A DNA stretch of 64,000 nucleotides, taken from positions 124,001-188,000 of the forward strand of contig NZ_WEZQ01000019.1 in NCBI RefSeq assembly GCF_009864005.1, read 5' to 3'. Under the pieces are notes generated by a model. It was not told the origin of the DNA and searched no databases. It saw only the letters and a program-made list of their open reading frames with translations. This document shows, in pieces, positions 37,314 to 46,171 of the stretch. Within the stretch, counting starts at the first letter, position 1. Each line of letters begins with the position of its first letter. The position numbers were made by a program, and so were the translations under genes. This DNA is from Furfurilactobacillus milii (GTDB lineage Bacteria; Bacillota; Bacilli; Lactobacillales; Lactobacillaceae).

Positions 37314-37952
37314 ATGCTGGAATTAAAAAACATTAACAAATCATTTGCACAACGCAAAATTTTAAATAATTTTTCAATGATCGTTCCTGACCAACAAATT
37401 GTGAGTATCGTCGGTCCCTCTGGTGCCGGCAAAACGACCTTGTTACGGTGCATTGCTGGATTAGAACGACCAGACTCGGGCAGCTTTCTTTTAGACGGTC
37501 AACCGTTCGATCCAGTTGAGGATCGTGGCAGCGAACGTAAAATCGGTGTTGTATTTCAAGACTTTAATTTGTTTCCTAATCTAAGTGTGGTCGACAACAT
37601 CATGTTGGCGCCCAAAATGGTAACAGGCCAGACGACAAAACAGGCCCGTGAACAAGTTGAGCCGTTGGTTGACTCGCTTGGATTGACTCGAGTCGTTAAA
37701 CAGTATCCATTTCAGTTATCAGGTGGTCAAAAACAGCGTGTTGCAATTGCGCGAGCTTTGGCTATGGAACCGGCTATTTTATGTTATGACGAGCCAACGT
37801 CAGCATTGGACCCAACGCTTCGCGATACGGTTGGCCAACTCATTTTAGACCTCAAAAAACGAGGGATTACCCAGATTGTTGTCACACATGATCAGCAGTT
37901 TGCGGAAAAAATTGCTGATCAGGTTGTGACAGTTAAACCACTGAATGCCTAA
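37314..37952 (+). CDS. Amino-acid ABC transporter ATP-binding protein
   Basis: 212-residue ATPase of the polar amino-acid importer. Walker A GPSGAGKTT is at residues 34-42, the signature LSGGQKQR near 132-139, Walker B ILCYDEPTSALDP near 153, and the switch His in VVTHD. GGAGGG precedes the start, 12 bases after the permease. At 212 residues it is somewhat shorter than GlnQ-type proteins (about 240), mainly at the C-terminus, but all motifs are intact. Confidence 0.95.
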   Translation: MLELKNINKSFAQRKILNNFSMIVPDQQIVSIVGPSGAGKTTLLRCIAGLERPDSGSFLLDGQPFDPVEDRGSERKIGVVFQDFNLFPNLSVVDNIMLAPKMVTGQTTKQAREQVEPLVDSLGLTRVVKQYPFQLSGGQKQRVAIARALAMEPAILCYDEPTSALDPTLRDTVGQLILDLKKRGITQIVVTHDQQFAEKIADQVVTVKPLNA

Positions 37953-37995
37953 GGTCATGTTAGTTTGACCAGGGATAGTGGGGAGGATGAAGATA

Positions 37996-38853
37996 ATGAT
38001 TCGAAAACGAACAATAAGCAGGTATCGACGATTAGCGGCATTAGTTGTCGTCATGCTAATGGGCATTTTAGTTTTGAGTGGGTGTGAGAGCGTTGCTACC
38101 CGTGCGGATCAGCAAGATACCTGGCAACATATTAAACGCCGTGGAACGGTCGTTATTGGTGTTGATGATAGCTTTGTGCCGATGGGTTTTCGCGAAAAAA
38201 ATGGGAAATTGGTTGGCTACGATGTAGACTTAGCAAAGGCCACGTTTGCCCAGTATGGTCTCAAAGTAGATTTCCAAACGATTGACTGGTCCATGAAGGA
38301 AACGGAATTGCGGAATGGGACGATTGATGCAATCTGGAATGGCTATACCATAACGCCTCAACGGGCAGCCAAAGTGGCGTTTTCCCGACCATACCTCAGA
38401 AATCGTCAGGTGTTGGTAACTAAGAGAAAACAAAACATCCGACGATTTTCAGATATGAAGGGCAAAATCTTAGGCCTGCAAACTGGATCGTCAGCTCAAA
38501 CGTTAGTTAATCAAAAGCCTAAGCTATTGAAACAATATATCAAAGGATCGCCGATAACATACGACACGTTTAATGATGCCTTTATTGATCTGAACGTTAA
38601 CCGTATTCAGGGATTATTGATTGATCAAGTATATGCAGGCTATTACGTTAAGCACGAACCCAATCCGTCTGCTTATCGAACGATTGTTGACGATTTTGCC
38701 GGGGAAGACTACGCGGTTGGCTTACGTAAGGGGGATGTCACTTTACGCAAAAAGATCAACCAGGCCTTTGTTAAACTTGCTAAGAATGGGCAACTCAGTC
38801 AGATTAATCACAAATGGTTCGGGCAGGATTCAGATTCATTAATTCAGAAGTAG
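37996..38853 (+). CDS. Amino-acid ABC transporter substrate-binding lipoprotein
   Basis: 285-residue extracellular binding protein of solute-binding family 3. The signal peptide ends in the lipobox LVLSGC with Cys30 as the lipidated residue, so it is anchored to the outer face of the membrane. The domain starts RRGTVVIGVDDSFVPMGF and KLVGYDVDLAKA. TIDAIWNGYTITPQRAAKVAFSRPY binds the alpha-amino acid. GGGGAGG 9 bases upstream favours the ATG at 37996; ATG 37987 and GTG 37978 are in frame but overlap that site. Confidence 0.92.
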   Translation: MIRKRTISRYRRLAALVVVMLMGILVLSGCESVATRADQQDTWQHIKRRGTVVIGVDDSFVPMGFREKNGKLVGYDVDLAKATFAQYGLKVDFQTIDWSMKETELRNGTIDAIWNGYTITPQRAAKVAFSRPYLRNRQVLVTKRKQNIRRFSDMKGKILGLQTGSSAQTLVNQKPKLLKQYIKGSPITYDTFNDAFIDLNVNRIQGLLIDQVYAGYYVKHEPNPSAYRTIVDDFAGEDYAVGLRKGDVTLRKKINQAFVKLAKNGQLSQINHKWFGQDSDSLIQK

Positions 38854-38921
38854 CTTTTATGGAATATTCGCGGTTTTCAACGTTCAGTTAAATTTTTTAG
38901 TAATAATAAATAAATATTAAA

Positions 38922-38976
38922 AAGTCGTATGACACAAATTTAGAGACCATAAGAATTTGTATCATACGATTTTTTT
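38922..38976 (+). terminator. Terminator of the amino-acid transporter operon
   Basis: A stem of about 18 pairs, AAGTCGTATGACACAAATT with AATTTGTATCATACGATTT, has one mismatch and is followed by TTTTTTT. Confidence 0.88.
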
Positions 38977-39076
38977 CGATAGTGGTTCTAGTCGAGAGGA
39001 TTGTTTTTGAGGGGCATTTCAGCTAGTATAAAGCAATGATGACTACACAAATTTATTTTAACGGAGGCGGCTGGAA

Positions 39077-40339
39077 TTGAAACAGGATTTAGCAAACGGT
39101 GTTCATTTAACCGTTCTCCCAACCACACAATTTAAAACAGTTAGTGTGCTGGTATCATTTTGCTCACCGGTTCAATTAGCAACGTTAACGACGCGTTCGT
39201 TATTGGCTGATCTATTAGAGACCAGTTCGGCGATGTACCCGACACAAACGGCATTGGCCGCAGTGCTGAGCAATATGTATGGTGCAAATTTTAATACGAA
39301 TGTCACTAAAATGGGCAACTTAGCTCAGTTTCAGTTTGCATTGACCCTAGCCAATGGTCGTTATCTAGAAGGACAACCTAATTTATTGGCTGACGGATTT
39401 CATTTCCTCAACGAAGTGATGTTAAATCCATTGGTTAGCACGCAAAACGGTATTACCGGTTTTGATCAACAAACATTTGATCGACAAAAAGAAAATTTGG
39501 CCATTGCCTTACGCGCAGTCAGTGATGATAAGATGCTGTACGCACGTTTACAGGCACAGCATTTGCACTTTGGCGACACTGCGGCTGCTTATCCCAGTGC
39601 AGGTCGGTTAGCTGACGTCGAAAGTTTAACGGCACAGTCAGTTTATAATGAATATCGACGTATTTTGACTGAAGATGAAGTGTTTATTTATGTTATGGGT
39701 GATGTTGATGCTGATGAAGTGGCAACGTTGCTTGATTCATTTGATTTAACGGATCGCCCATCGATGTCACGACAAATTACGATTCCACAGGAGGCTCCTT
39801 CGGGTGTCACCAGCAAAGTGGAACATCAGCAGATAACCCAAGCTAAGCTTGACCTGATTTATCGTCTGCCGGTTCATTATGGTGACAATCAGTATTTTGC
39901 GGCGCAGGTTTTTAACGGACTGTTTGGCGGAACGCCGCTATCATTGTTGTTTACTAACGTTCGTGAAAAGAAGAGCTTAGCCTACTACGCTAATTCAGGC
40001 ATTAATTTCTTTAATCAAACGTTATTGGTACAAGCCGGTATCGATGGAGAGCAGGCGGTGACTGTGCAGCAGATCATTGGTGAGCAACTGGCTGATCTGG
40101 CGGCGGGAAAGTTTAGTGTGGACCGCATGAGTCAGGTTAAGGAAACGTTGATTAATCAACGTGAAGCAGCTCAGGATGCGCCACGATTGGTAGTTGGTTC
40201 TGAATTATTGGGTGACTTAACGGCTAGACCAATGAATGTAAGTGACTGGGTTGATGGAATCAACGCTGTCACAGCCCAGGATGTTGCCGTAATTGCACAG
40301 CAAACGAGTTTGGCAACGAGTTATTTACTTAGTAAATAG
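39077..40339 (+). CDS. M16-like peptidase homologue without zinc motif (YmfF/YfmF type)
   Basis: 420-residue insulinase-fold protein. The active-site HxxEH of M16 peptidases is missing: the aligned stretch reads LLADLLETSS. It is therefore probably the non-catalytic partner of the next gene, as in two-subunit M16B enzymes. YANSGINFF and QAGIDGEQAVTV match the C-terminal half. The start is a TTG with GGAGG 9 bases upstream. The pair corresponds to ymfF-ymfH of Bacillus, upstream of rodZ-pgsA-cinA-recA. Confidence 0.88.
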   Translation: MKQDLANGVHLTVLPTTQFKTVSVLVSFCSPVQLATLTTRSLLADLLETSSAMYPTQTALAAVLSNMYGANFNTNVTKMGNLAQFQFALTLANGRYLEGQPNLLADGFHFLNEVMLNPLVSTQNGITGFDQQTFDRQKENLAIALRAVSDDKMLYARLQAQHLHFGDTAAAYPSAGRLADVESLTAQSVYNEYRRILTEDEVFIYVMGDVDADEVATLLDSFDLTDRPSMSRQITIPQEAPSGVTSKVEHQQITQAKLDLIYRLPVHYGDNQYFAAQVFNGLFGGTPLSLLFTNVREKKSLAYYANSGINFFNQTLLVQAGIDGEQAVTVQQIIGEQLADLAAGKFSVDRMSQVKETLINQREAAQDAPRLVVGSELLGDLTARPMNVSDWVDGINAVTAQDVAVIAQQTSLATSYLLSK

Positions 40340-40395
40340 CCAGCTAAAATTCAAATTGCCAGTTTACAAAGTATCTGATTGATAAGGAGACAACT

Positions 40396-41718
40396 GTGGA
40401 AAAACACGATTATCAGCAGTTAGGCGAAACTATTTATGAAGAAACGCTGCCCAATGGCTTACTGGTGCAGTTGCTGCCAAAAGCAGGTTTTCATAAGACA
40501 TATGCCTTAATGACAACTGACTTCGGTTCAACGGATCGAACGTTTACACCACGTGGGGCTGATGAAGCAGTGACCATTCCAGATGGGGTTGCCCATTTTT
40601 TGGAACACAAGATGTTTGAAAAAGCAGATCACGACGCATTCGATCTGTTTGGACAATACGGTGCAGATGCAAATGCTTATACGAGTTTTACACGAACCAG
40701 TTATTTGTTTGCTGCAAGTCGTCATCTCAAAGAGAATTTAGATATTCTTTTGGATTTTGTTCAAGATCCTTACTTTACCGAAGCTACTGTAGCTAAGGAA
40801 AAAGGGATTATCGGGCAAGAAATTCAAATGTATGACGATGACCCAAGCTGGCAGTTATTTATGGGTATTGTGGGTAACTTATATCCAACAGAACCCGTTC
40901 ATATTGATATTGCCGGAACGGTCGATTCAATTAGTCAGATTACGGCAGAGCAATTAATGTCGACATACCAAACGTTTTACCATCCAAGTAACATGAATTT
41001 GTTTATCGTGGGTGCATTTGAGCCTGATTCAGTAATGGCTTGGATTAAAGAAAATCAGGCCGGCAAGACGTTTGAACAACCGGCTGCAATTGACCGAACG
41101 ATCATTGAAAATCATGATCAAACGGAGATTCTTCCTTATCGAAGTCGCCACTTGGACGTTACAATGCCGAAGTCAATTGTGGGGCTTCGTGGTTTAGACG
41201 ATGTGCCCATTGGGCGTGATGGATTAAAATATAGTTTGGCTGCATCCTTGTTGCTAGATATGCTGTTTGCAGACACCAGTGAGACGTATCTGAAGCTTTA
41301 CGATGCTGGCATTATTGATGATAGTTTTGACTATGATTTTTCTTTGGAACGTGGGTTCCACTTTTTGACCGTCAGCAGTGATACCGATGATCCAAACGGT
41401 TTTTCAGAGGCGATTATTAATGTGTTAGAGCATGTTAGTGATTACCTATCCGGTCAACCGGCTATTGAAAACTTTGAATTGGTTAAACGTGAAGCAATCG
41501 GCCATCACATAATGATGCTGAACTCGGTGGAAGCAATTGCTAACGCATATGAAGGTAAGCTGTTTGATAATGCTAATTTACTTGATGAGACACAGCTGTT
41601 AGAGTCACTAACTTTAGCGGACGTTCAGTCTTTGGCGGAAGCCTTAATTCGATCTGAAGGAATTAGTGTGTTTGATGTTTTGCCAACAGAAGATATGGAA
41701 GATCTTGAAAATTCTTAA
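40396..41718 (+). CDS. M16 zinc peptidase (YmfH type)
   Basis: 440-residue M16B metallopeptidase. The inverted zinc motif is intact: His67-Phe-Leu-Glu70-His71 in VAHFLEHKMFE. The third ligand region is KEKGIIGQEIQMYDDDPSW, and ANAYTSFTRTSYLF follows the typical pattern. GTG start with AAGGAGA upstream, 56 bases after the inactive partner. Physiological substrate unknown; related pairs process peptides in other Firmicutes. Confidence 0.92.
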   Translation: MEKHDYQQLGETIYEETLPNGLLVQLLPKAGFHKTYALMTTDFGSTDRTFTPRGADEAVTIPDGVAHFLEHKMFEKADHDAFDLFGQYGADANAYTSFTRTSYLFAASRHLKENLDILLDFVQDPYFTEATVAKEKGIIGQEIQMYDDDPSWQLFMGIVGNLYPTEPVHIDIAGTVDSISQITAEQLMSTYQTFYHPSNMNLFIVGAFEPDSVMAWIKENQAGKTFEQPAAIDRTIIENHDQTEILPYRSRHLDVTMPKSIVGLRGLDDVPIGRDGLKYSLAASLLLDMLFADTSETYLKLYDAGIIDDSFDYDFSLERGFHFLTVSSDTDDPNGFSEAIINVLEHVSDYLSGQPAIENFELVKREAIGHHIMMLNSVEAIANAYEGKLFDNANLLDETQLLESLTLADVQSLAEALIRSEGISVFDVLPTEDMEDLENS

Positions 41719-41763
41719 AAAAATTCACCGTTTTTGTAATTCAATAACAGGAACAGGCTGTTA

Positions 41764-41772
41764 TGCTATACT
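41764..41772 (+). promoter_or_regulatory. Extended -10 promoter of the rodZ-like gene
   Basis: TGC then TATACT, about 50 bases upstream; no clear -35. Confidence 0.5.
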
Positions 41773-41822
41773 TAAATTCAACGTGTCATTAACGTATTCT
41801 ATAAAGATGGAGTCTTTATCTT

Positions 41823-42770
41823 ATGAGTGAGGAAACACCAACGATTGGTCAAAAGTTGCAAGAAGCCCGCAATGCAAAGGGTTTAACAATTGATGACGTT
41901 CAACAAAGTACAAAAATTCAACGTCGCTACCTCATAGCCATTGAAGACGGCAAGTTTGATGAGTTGCCAGGCGATTTTTACGTGCGGGCATTTATTAAAC
42001 AGTACGCCCAGGCGGTTGATTTGAATGGTGATGAGCTATTAAAAGATTATAACGATCAGTTGCCACAGGCGGCTGCAACACATGTCATGCCAGCTGATGA
42101 GGCCCCGGCAACACGGGAAAAGACGCCTCAAGTGCGCGAAAGTAACGGAACATTGGAACGGTTACGATCAATCTTGCCAATTGCACTAGTAACGTTGCTA
42201 GTTGTGGTTATTCTTGGTGCCATTTGGGTGTTTGCGGTGCGTAATGGGAATAAGTCCAGCAACAATAGTCAGATTTCCAGCAGTGCAGTTAAGGTAAGCT
42301 CTTCGAAAGATACTGAATCGAGTAGCTCAAGCAGCGCCAGTTCAAGTAGTTCCAGCAGCTCGTCCAGTAGCTCAAGTTCGAGCAATTCAAGTAGCAGCTC
42401 TAGTTCAGATAAGTCGAAGAAAAACAGTAAGGCAAAGTTAGTCTCCGTTTCTACGACGGGCGGTAACAGCACCTATCGTTTGGAAAATGCCCCTGCTACG
42501 AACAAAGTTACTATTGCTGCTGACAATGCTTCATCTTGGATGCAAGTTACACCAGCAGGTAGTTCTGCACTTTATATCGGAACAATGCAGAGCGGTAAGT
42601 CACAAACAGTCACCTTACCTAACGGCGCAACTTCGGTCGCAATTTCATTTGGTAATCGACCAGCGACTAAGATTCAAATCAACGGTAAAGACGTTGATAT
42701 TAGTAAAGGGACTGGCAATACTGGTGTCTTGACGATTGAATTACAGGCGGCTACTAGTAAAGTGAAATAA
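41823..42770 (+). CDS. rodZ: RodZ-like protein (YmfM), HTH and DUF4115
   Basis: 315-residue bitopic membrane protein linked to MreB. The order is an N-terminal helix-turn-helix (IGQKLQEARNAKGLTIDDVQ and KIQRRYLIAIEDGKFDELP, residues 8-50) and FYVRAFIKQYAQAVDLN. A membrane helix follows at about 117-139 (ILPIALVTLLVVVILGAIWVF). Next come a striking Ser-rich linker (about 152-200) and an extracellular DUF4115 beta-domain ending ISKGTGNTGVLTIELQ. It sits upstream of pgsA-cinA-recA as in Bacillus. Confidence 0.92.
   Translation: MSEETPTIGQKLQEARNAKGLTIDDVQQSTKIQRRYLIAIEDGKFDELPGDFYVRAFIKQYAQAVDLNGDELLKDYNDQLPQAAATHVMPADEAPATREKTPQVRESNGTLERLRSILPIALVTLLVVVILGAIWVFAVRNGNKSSNNSQISSSAVKVSSSKDTESSSSSSASSSSSSSSSSSSSSSNSSSSSSSDKSKKNSKAKLVSVSTTGGNSTYRLENAPATNKVTIAADNASSWMQVTPAGSSALYIGTMQSGKSQTVTLPNGATSVAISFGNRPATKIQINGKDVDISKGTGNTGVLTIELQAATSKVK
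42280..42425 (+). repeat. Serine-codon low-complexity tract in rodZ
   Basis: A run of AGC, AGT, TCA, TCC and TCT codons codes for nearly pure Ser. Codons are mixed, so it is not a perfect DNA repeat. Length variation between strains is plausible. Confidence 0.8.
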
Positions 42771-42791
42771 CGTATAAGCAGAGGTCACATT

Positions 42792-43376
42792 GTGAATTTA
42801 CCTAATAAATTAACGGTTTTTCGAATCATTTTGATTCCAGTTTTCTTGATCATTATGGCAATTCCTTTTAATTGGGGAGTTGTTACGTGGGCCGGCACGA
42901 ATGTTCCGGTTACGAGTTTGATTGGCACGATTATTTTTATTGTTGCGTCAGTAACTGATTTTTTGGACGGTCGAATTGCGCGTGGACAGCATTTGGTCAC
43001 AAACTTTGGTAAATTTGCCGATCCACTTGCTGATAAAATGCTGGTAATGACTGCTTTTGTCATTTTAGTTGAGATGGGTAAGGCACCAGCTTGGGTTGTT
43101 GCAATTATCGTGTGTCGTGAACTTGCAATCACCGGTTTGCGGTTATTAATCGTTGAAAATGATGGCACTGTGATGGCTGCGGCTTATCCAGGTAAAATCA
43201 AAACAACCACGCAAATGTTATCAATTATTCTGTTGTTCTTGAATAATGTGTTCTTTAATAACATTCATGTACCGATGGCTGGCATTCTGCTTTATGTTTG
43301 CTTATTCTTCACAATCTATTCAGGAATTGATTACTTCGTTCAAAACCGGAGTGTCTTCAGTGATGGGTTTAAATAA
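42792..43376 (+). CDS. pgsA: CDP-diacylglycerol--glycerol-3-phosphate 3-phosphatidyltransferase
   Basis: 194-residue integral membrane enzyme making phosphatidylglycerol phosphate, the precursor of phosphatidylglycerol and cardiolipin. The CDP-alcohol phosphotransferase motif is complete: Asp56, Asp59-Gly60, Ala63-Arg64, Gly73, Asp77 and Asp81 in TDFLDGRIAR and GKFADPLADK. About five membrane segments. GTG start, GAGG 7 bases upstream. Only 21 bases separate it from rodZ, so they are cotranscribed; a terminator follows. Confidence 0.95.
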   Translation: MNLPNKLTVFRIILIPVFLIIMAIPFNWGVVTWAGTNVPVTSLIGTIIFIVASVTDFLDGRIARGQHLVTNFGKFADPLADKMLVMTAFVILVEMGKAPAWVVAIIVCRELAITGLRLLIVENDGTVMAAAYPGKIKTTTQMLSIILLFLNNVFFNNIHVPMAGILLYVCLFFTIYSGIDYFVQNRSVFSDGFK

Positions 43377-43390
43377 ATAACGATTTTTAG

Positions 43391-43422
43391 GACACCTTTG
43401 CAAACTGTGAAGGTGTCTTTTT
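43391..43422 (+). terminator. Terminator of pgsA
   Basis: GACACCTT / AAGGTGTC with an 11-base loop, then TTTTT. Confidence 0.85.
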
Positions 43423-43530
43423 AAATACTCTTTTCAATTCTTCAGGGCTACGGTTATGTGCAAACTGTTTTATAATTGAAATTGCACGAACATTTGTGAC
43501 TAAAATGCGTATGTTAGGAGTGAACATCGT

Positions 43531-44781
43531 TTGCAAGCAGAAATTATCGCCGTTGGTACGGAAATTTTATTAGGACAGATCGACAACACGAATGCGAGTT
43601 ATGTTGCCCGTGGGTTAGCCGGACTAGGCATCAATGTATTTCATCAACAGGTAGTTGGTGACAATCCGGAACGTTTGGATGATGCCATTGCATTGGCGGA
43701 GCAGCGAAGTGATCTCGTTGTTGTGATGGGTGGTCTCGGACCTACCCGAGATGATTTGACCAAACAAGTTGTTGCTAGGCATTTAGGCCGAAAATTAGTG
43801 GTTGATGAGCAGGCGCTCAATAAGATTGTTACGCATTATAAAACGACTGGCCGATCGCTAGGTGATAACGATCGATTGCAGGCATTGTATGTGGACGGTG
43901 GTCGTTCATTACCTAACGAAAATGGTATGGCTGTTGGTGACTTTATTCATCAGGCAAACTGGACAGACTTTTTAGTCCTGCCAGGACCGCCACGTGAATT
44001 AATCGATATGTTTGATCGAACAGTCATGCCGGTCTTAAGGGACACGTATCAAATTGAAGAGCGGCTAAAGTCCCGAGTCTTAAGGTATTTTGGGATTGGT
44101 GAAGCAGATTTGGCGCGTCAATTAGATGATTTAATTGATAATCAGACGAATCCGACGTTAGCCACCTATGCTAAAAGCGGTGAAGTCACGTTGCGTTTGA
44201 CCGCTAACGCCAAGGACGACCAGGTTGCTAATGCTCTGTTAGATAAAATGGAGAAGACCGTTCAAGATCGCATTGGGCAGTACTTTTATGGGTACGGAGA
44301 CGATAACGATTTGGCCACTGTAGTTGTTAATCAGCTTATTGCGCATCATTTAAGTATTACGGCAGCTGAAAGTTTAACTGCTGGTTTATTTCAAAGTACG
44401 ATTGGATCGGTTCCTGGCGTTTCAGCTGTTTTTCCAGGCGGTTTTGTAACGTATGCGGCTTCTGCGAAACACGAGCTGATTGCTGTTCCACAGTCTGTGA
44501 TTGATCAATTTGGCGTGGTTAGTGAGCAGACAGCTATTTGGATGGCACAGCAATCGAAGAAATTGTTGCATACAGATATCGCGGTTTCATTTACTGGGGT
44601 TGCAGGTCCAGACGAGCTAGAAGGTCATCCGGCTGGCACAGTTTGGATTGGCTTAGCATATCGTGATGAACCAGTAGTTGCACATGAATATCACTTTGCG
44701 GATGATCGCCAATTAAATCGTTGGCGATCTGTACTAAACGGATTGGATCTGATTCGTCGTGCCATCAACGATCATAACTGA
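43531..44781 (+). CDS. cinA: CinA, competence/damage-inducible protein
   Basis: 416-residue two-domain protein. The N-terminal MoaB/MogA-like domain begins AEIIAVGTEILLGQIDNTNASYVA and has GGLGPTRDDLTKQ. The C-terminal CinA domain carries SITAAESLTAGLFQSTIGSVPGVSAVFPGGFVTY and VSFTGVAGPDELEGHPAGTVWIG, the nicotinamide-nucleotide amidohydrolase part. The start is TTG with AGGAGTG 8 bases upstream. TATAAT at 43471-43476 may be its -10. It precedes recA, as in streptococci and bacilli. Confidence 0.95.
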   Translation: MQAEIIAVGTEILLGQIDNTNASYVARGLAGLGINVFHQQVVGDNPERLDDAIALAEQRSDLVVVMGGLGPTRDDLTKQVVARHLGRKLVVDEQALNKIVTHYKTTGRSLGDNDRLQALYVDGGRSLPNENGMAVGDFIHQANWTDFLVLPGPPRELIDMFDRTVMPVLRDTYQIEERLKSRVLRYFGIGEADLARQLDDLIDNQTNPTLATYAKSGEVTLRLTANAKDDQVANALLDKMEKTVQDRIGQYFYGYGDDNDLATVVVNQLIAHHLSITAAESLTAGLFQSTIGSVPGVSAVFPGGFVTYAASAKHELIAVPQSVIDQFGVVSEQTAIWMAQQSKKLLHTDIAVSFTGVAGPDELEGHPAGTVWIGLAYRDEPVVAHEYHFADDRQLNRWRSVLNGLDLIRRAINDHN

Positions 44782-44783
44782 TG

Positions 44784-44797
44784 CGAACTTTTGTTCG
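44784..44797. promoter_or_regulatory. LexA (DinR) SOS box upstream of recA
   Basis: CGAACTTTTGTTCG, a perfect match to the Firmicute consensus CGAAC-N4-GTTCG, 8 bases before the recA -35. Confidence 0.92.
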
Positions 44798-44804
44798 ATT
44801 TTTC

Positions 44805-44833
44805 TTGCTTTTTGTTCTATTACTCGGTATCAT
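44805..44833 (+). promoter_or_regulatory. Promoter of recA
   Basis: TTGCTT, 17 bases, TATCAT, directly after the SOS box. Confidence 0.6.
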
Positions 44834-44871
44834 AATGACATTAGGTTATGTGATTGAAGGAGGATTTGCCC

Positions 44872-45993
44872 TTGGCAGATGCACGTCAGGCAGCCTTAGA
44901 TGCTGCACTAAAAAAAATTGAAAAAAACTTTGGTAAGGGATCCATTATGCGTTTGGGTGAAAATGTAAACACTCAAATTTCCACGATTCCTTCCGGCTCT
45001 CTGAAACTGGACGATGCACTGGGCGTAGGTGGTTACCCACGCGGGCGGATCGTTGAAGTTTATGGTCCTGAATCATCAGGTAAGACAACAATTGCGTTAC
45101 ACGCTGTTGCTGAAGTTCAAAAGATGGGTGGCACGGCGGCGTACATCGATGCCGAAAACGCGTTAGATGCCCAATATGCTGAAGCCTTAGGTGTCAAAGT
45201 CGATGACTTATTATTGTCTCAACCAGATACTGGTGAGCAGGGATTGGAAATTACGGATGCGTTAGTTTCCTCTGGTGCGATTGACATTGTTGTCATTGAT
45301 TCAGTAGCTGCTTTAGTTCCTCGCGCTGAAATCGAAGGTGAAATGGGTGATGCTCATGTTGGCCTTCAAGCACGATTGATGTCACAGGCTTTGCGGAAAC
45401 TTTCTGGAACCATTAACAAAACAAAGACCATCGCAATCTTTATCAATCAGATTCGTGAAAAAGTTGGTGTGATGTTTGGGAATCCAGAAACGACACCGGG
45501 TGGACGGGCACTTAAGTTTTATGCCACAATTCGCCTAGAAGTACGTCGTGCTGAGCAGATTAAAGATGGCACTGAAGTGAAGGGAAACCGTACTAGGATT
45601 AAGGTTGTTAAGAACAAGGTAGCTTCACCATTCCGTGTTGCGGAAGTCGACATTATGTACGGACACGGCATTTCTCAATCGGGTGAACTGCTGGACATGG
45701 CGGTTGACAAGGATATTGTCGACAAGTCTGGTGCTTGGTATTCGTATGATGGTGAGCGAATCGGTCAAGGCCGTGAAAATGTTAAGGCTTATCTAGAGGC
45801 CGATGAGCATCAAGCAATGCGTCAAGAAATCTATGATAAAGTGCGTAAGGCATATAATATGGATGGAAACGCAGACGATGAAGATTCGGAATCTACTGAA
45901 AACGATACGAAAGACGCTAAGACAGCAAAAGCATCATCCACTAAAGCGGCTAAGTCTTCAGCAAAGGGCAGTGAAACAACGTTAGATGTTTAA
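44872..45993 (+). CDS. recA: Recombinase RecA
   Basis: 373-residue strand-exchange protein, also co-protease for LexA. Walker [15 protein letters not shown] is near residues 64-77; the motif [22 protein letters not shown] precedes loop L1 and [20 protein letters not shown] holds loop L2. The acidic C-terminus ends in a Lys/Ala/Ser-rich tail. Start TTG at 44872, chosen because AAGGAGG lies 8 bases upstream. LexA control is shown by the perfect SOS box. Confidence 0.97.
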   Translation: MADARQAALDAALKKIEKNFGKGSIMRLGENVNTQISTIPSGSLKLDDALGVGGYPRGRIVEVYGPESSGKTTIALHAVAEVQKMGGTAAYIDAENALDAQYAEALGVKVDDLLLSQPDTGEQGLEITDALVSSGAIDIVVIDSVAALVPRAEIEGEMGDAHVGLQARLMSQALRKLSGTINKTKTIAIFINQIREKVGVMFGNPETTPGGRALKFYATIRLEVRRAEQIKDGTEVKGNRTRIKVVKNKVASPFRVAEVDIMYGHGISQSGELLDMAVDKDIVDKSGAWYSYDGERIGQGRENVKAYLEADEHQAMRQEIYDKVRKAYNMDGNADDEDSESTENDTKDAKTAKASSTKAAKSSAKGSETTLDV

Positions 45994-46053
45994 CTGGATG
46001 TTTTGTGCTCAGGAATGAAACGCTTTAAAAAATAATCAAATCAATCAATTTTC

Positions 46054-46087
46054 AAAAGACGCTGATACTATGTTAGCGTCTTTTTTT
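46054..46087 (+). terminator. Terminator of recA
   Basis: AAAAGACGCT / AGCGTCTTTT with an 11-base loop, then a run of seven T. Confidence 0.92.
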
Positions 46088-46098
46088 GCAGAAAAAAG

Positions 46099-46143
46099 TT
46101 GACTTTTGTCTTCATTACTTATACAGTTAGTCACACAAGTAAT
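46099..46143 (+). promoter_or_regulatory. Promoter and inverted repeat upstream of the BceAB-like operon
   Basis: TTGACT and TATACA are 15 bases apart, shorter than ideal. The repeat ATTACTT (46114-46120) and AAGTAAT (46137-46143) overlaps the -10 and could be an operator. Confidence 0.45.
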
Positions 46144-46171
46144 TAACCGCATAGGTGATGGAGGAGATATC

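Noticed and set aside
42269-42472. Minus-strand open frame rich in Leu and Glu opposite rodZ
   Set aside because: It is the mirror of the Ser codon tract on the other strand and has no ribosome site.
43497-43510. Possible SOS box upstream of cinA (CGAAC then GTGAC)
   Set aside because: The second half differs from GTTCG in several positions; one half-site is not enough.
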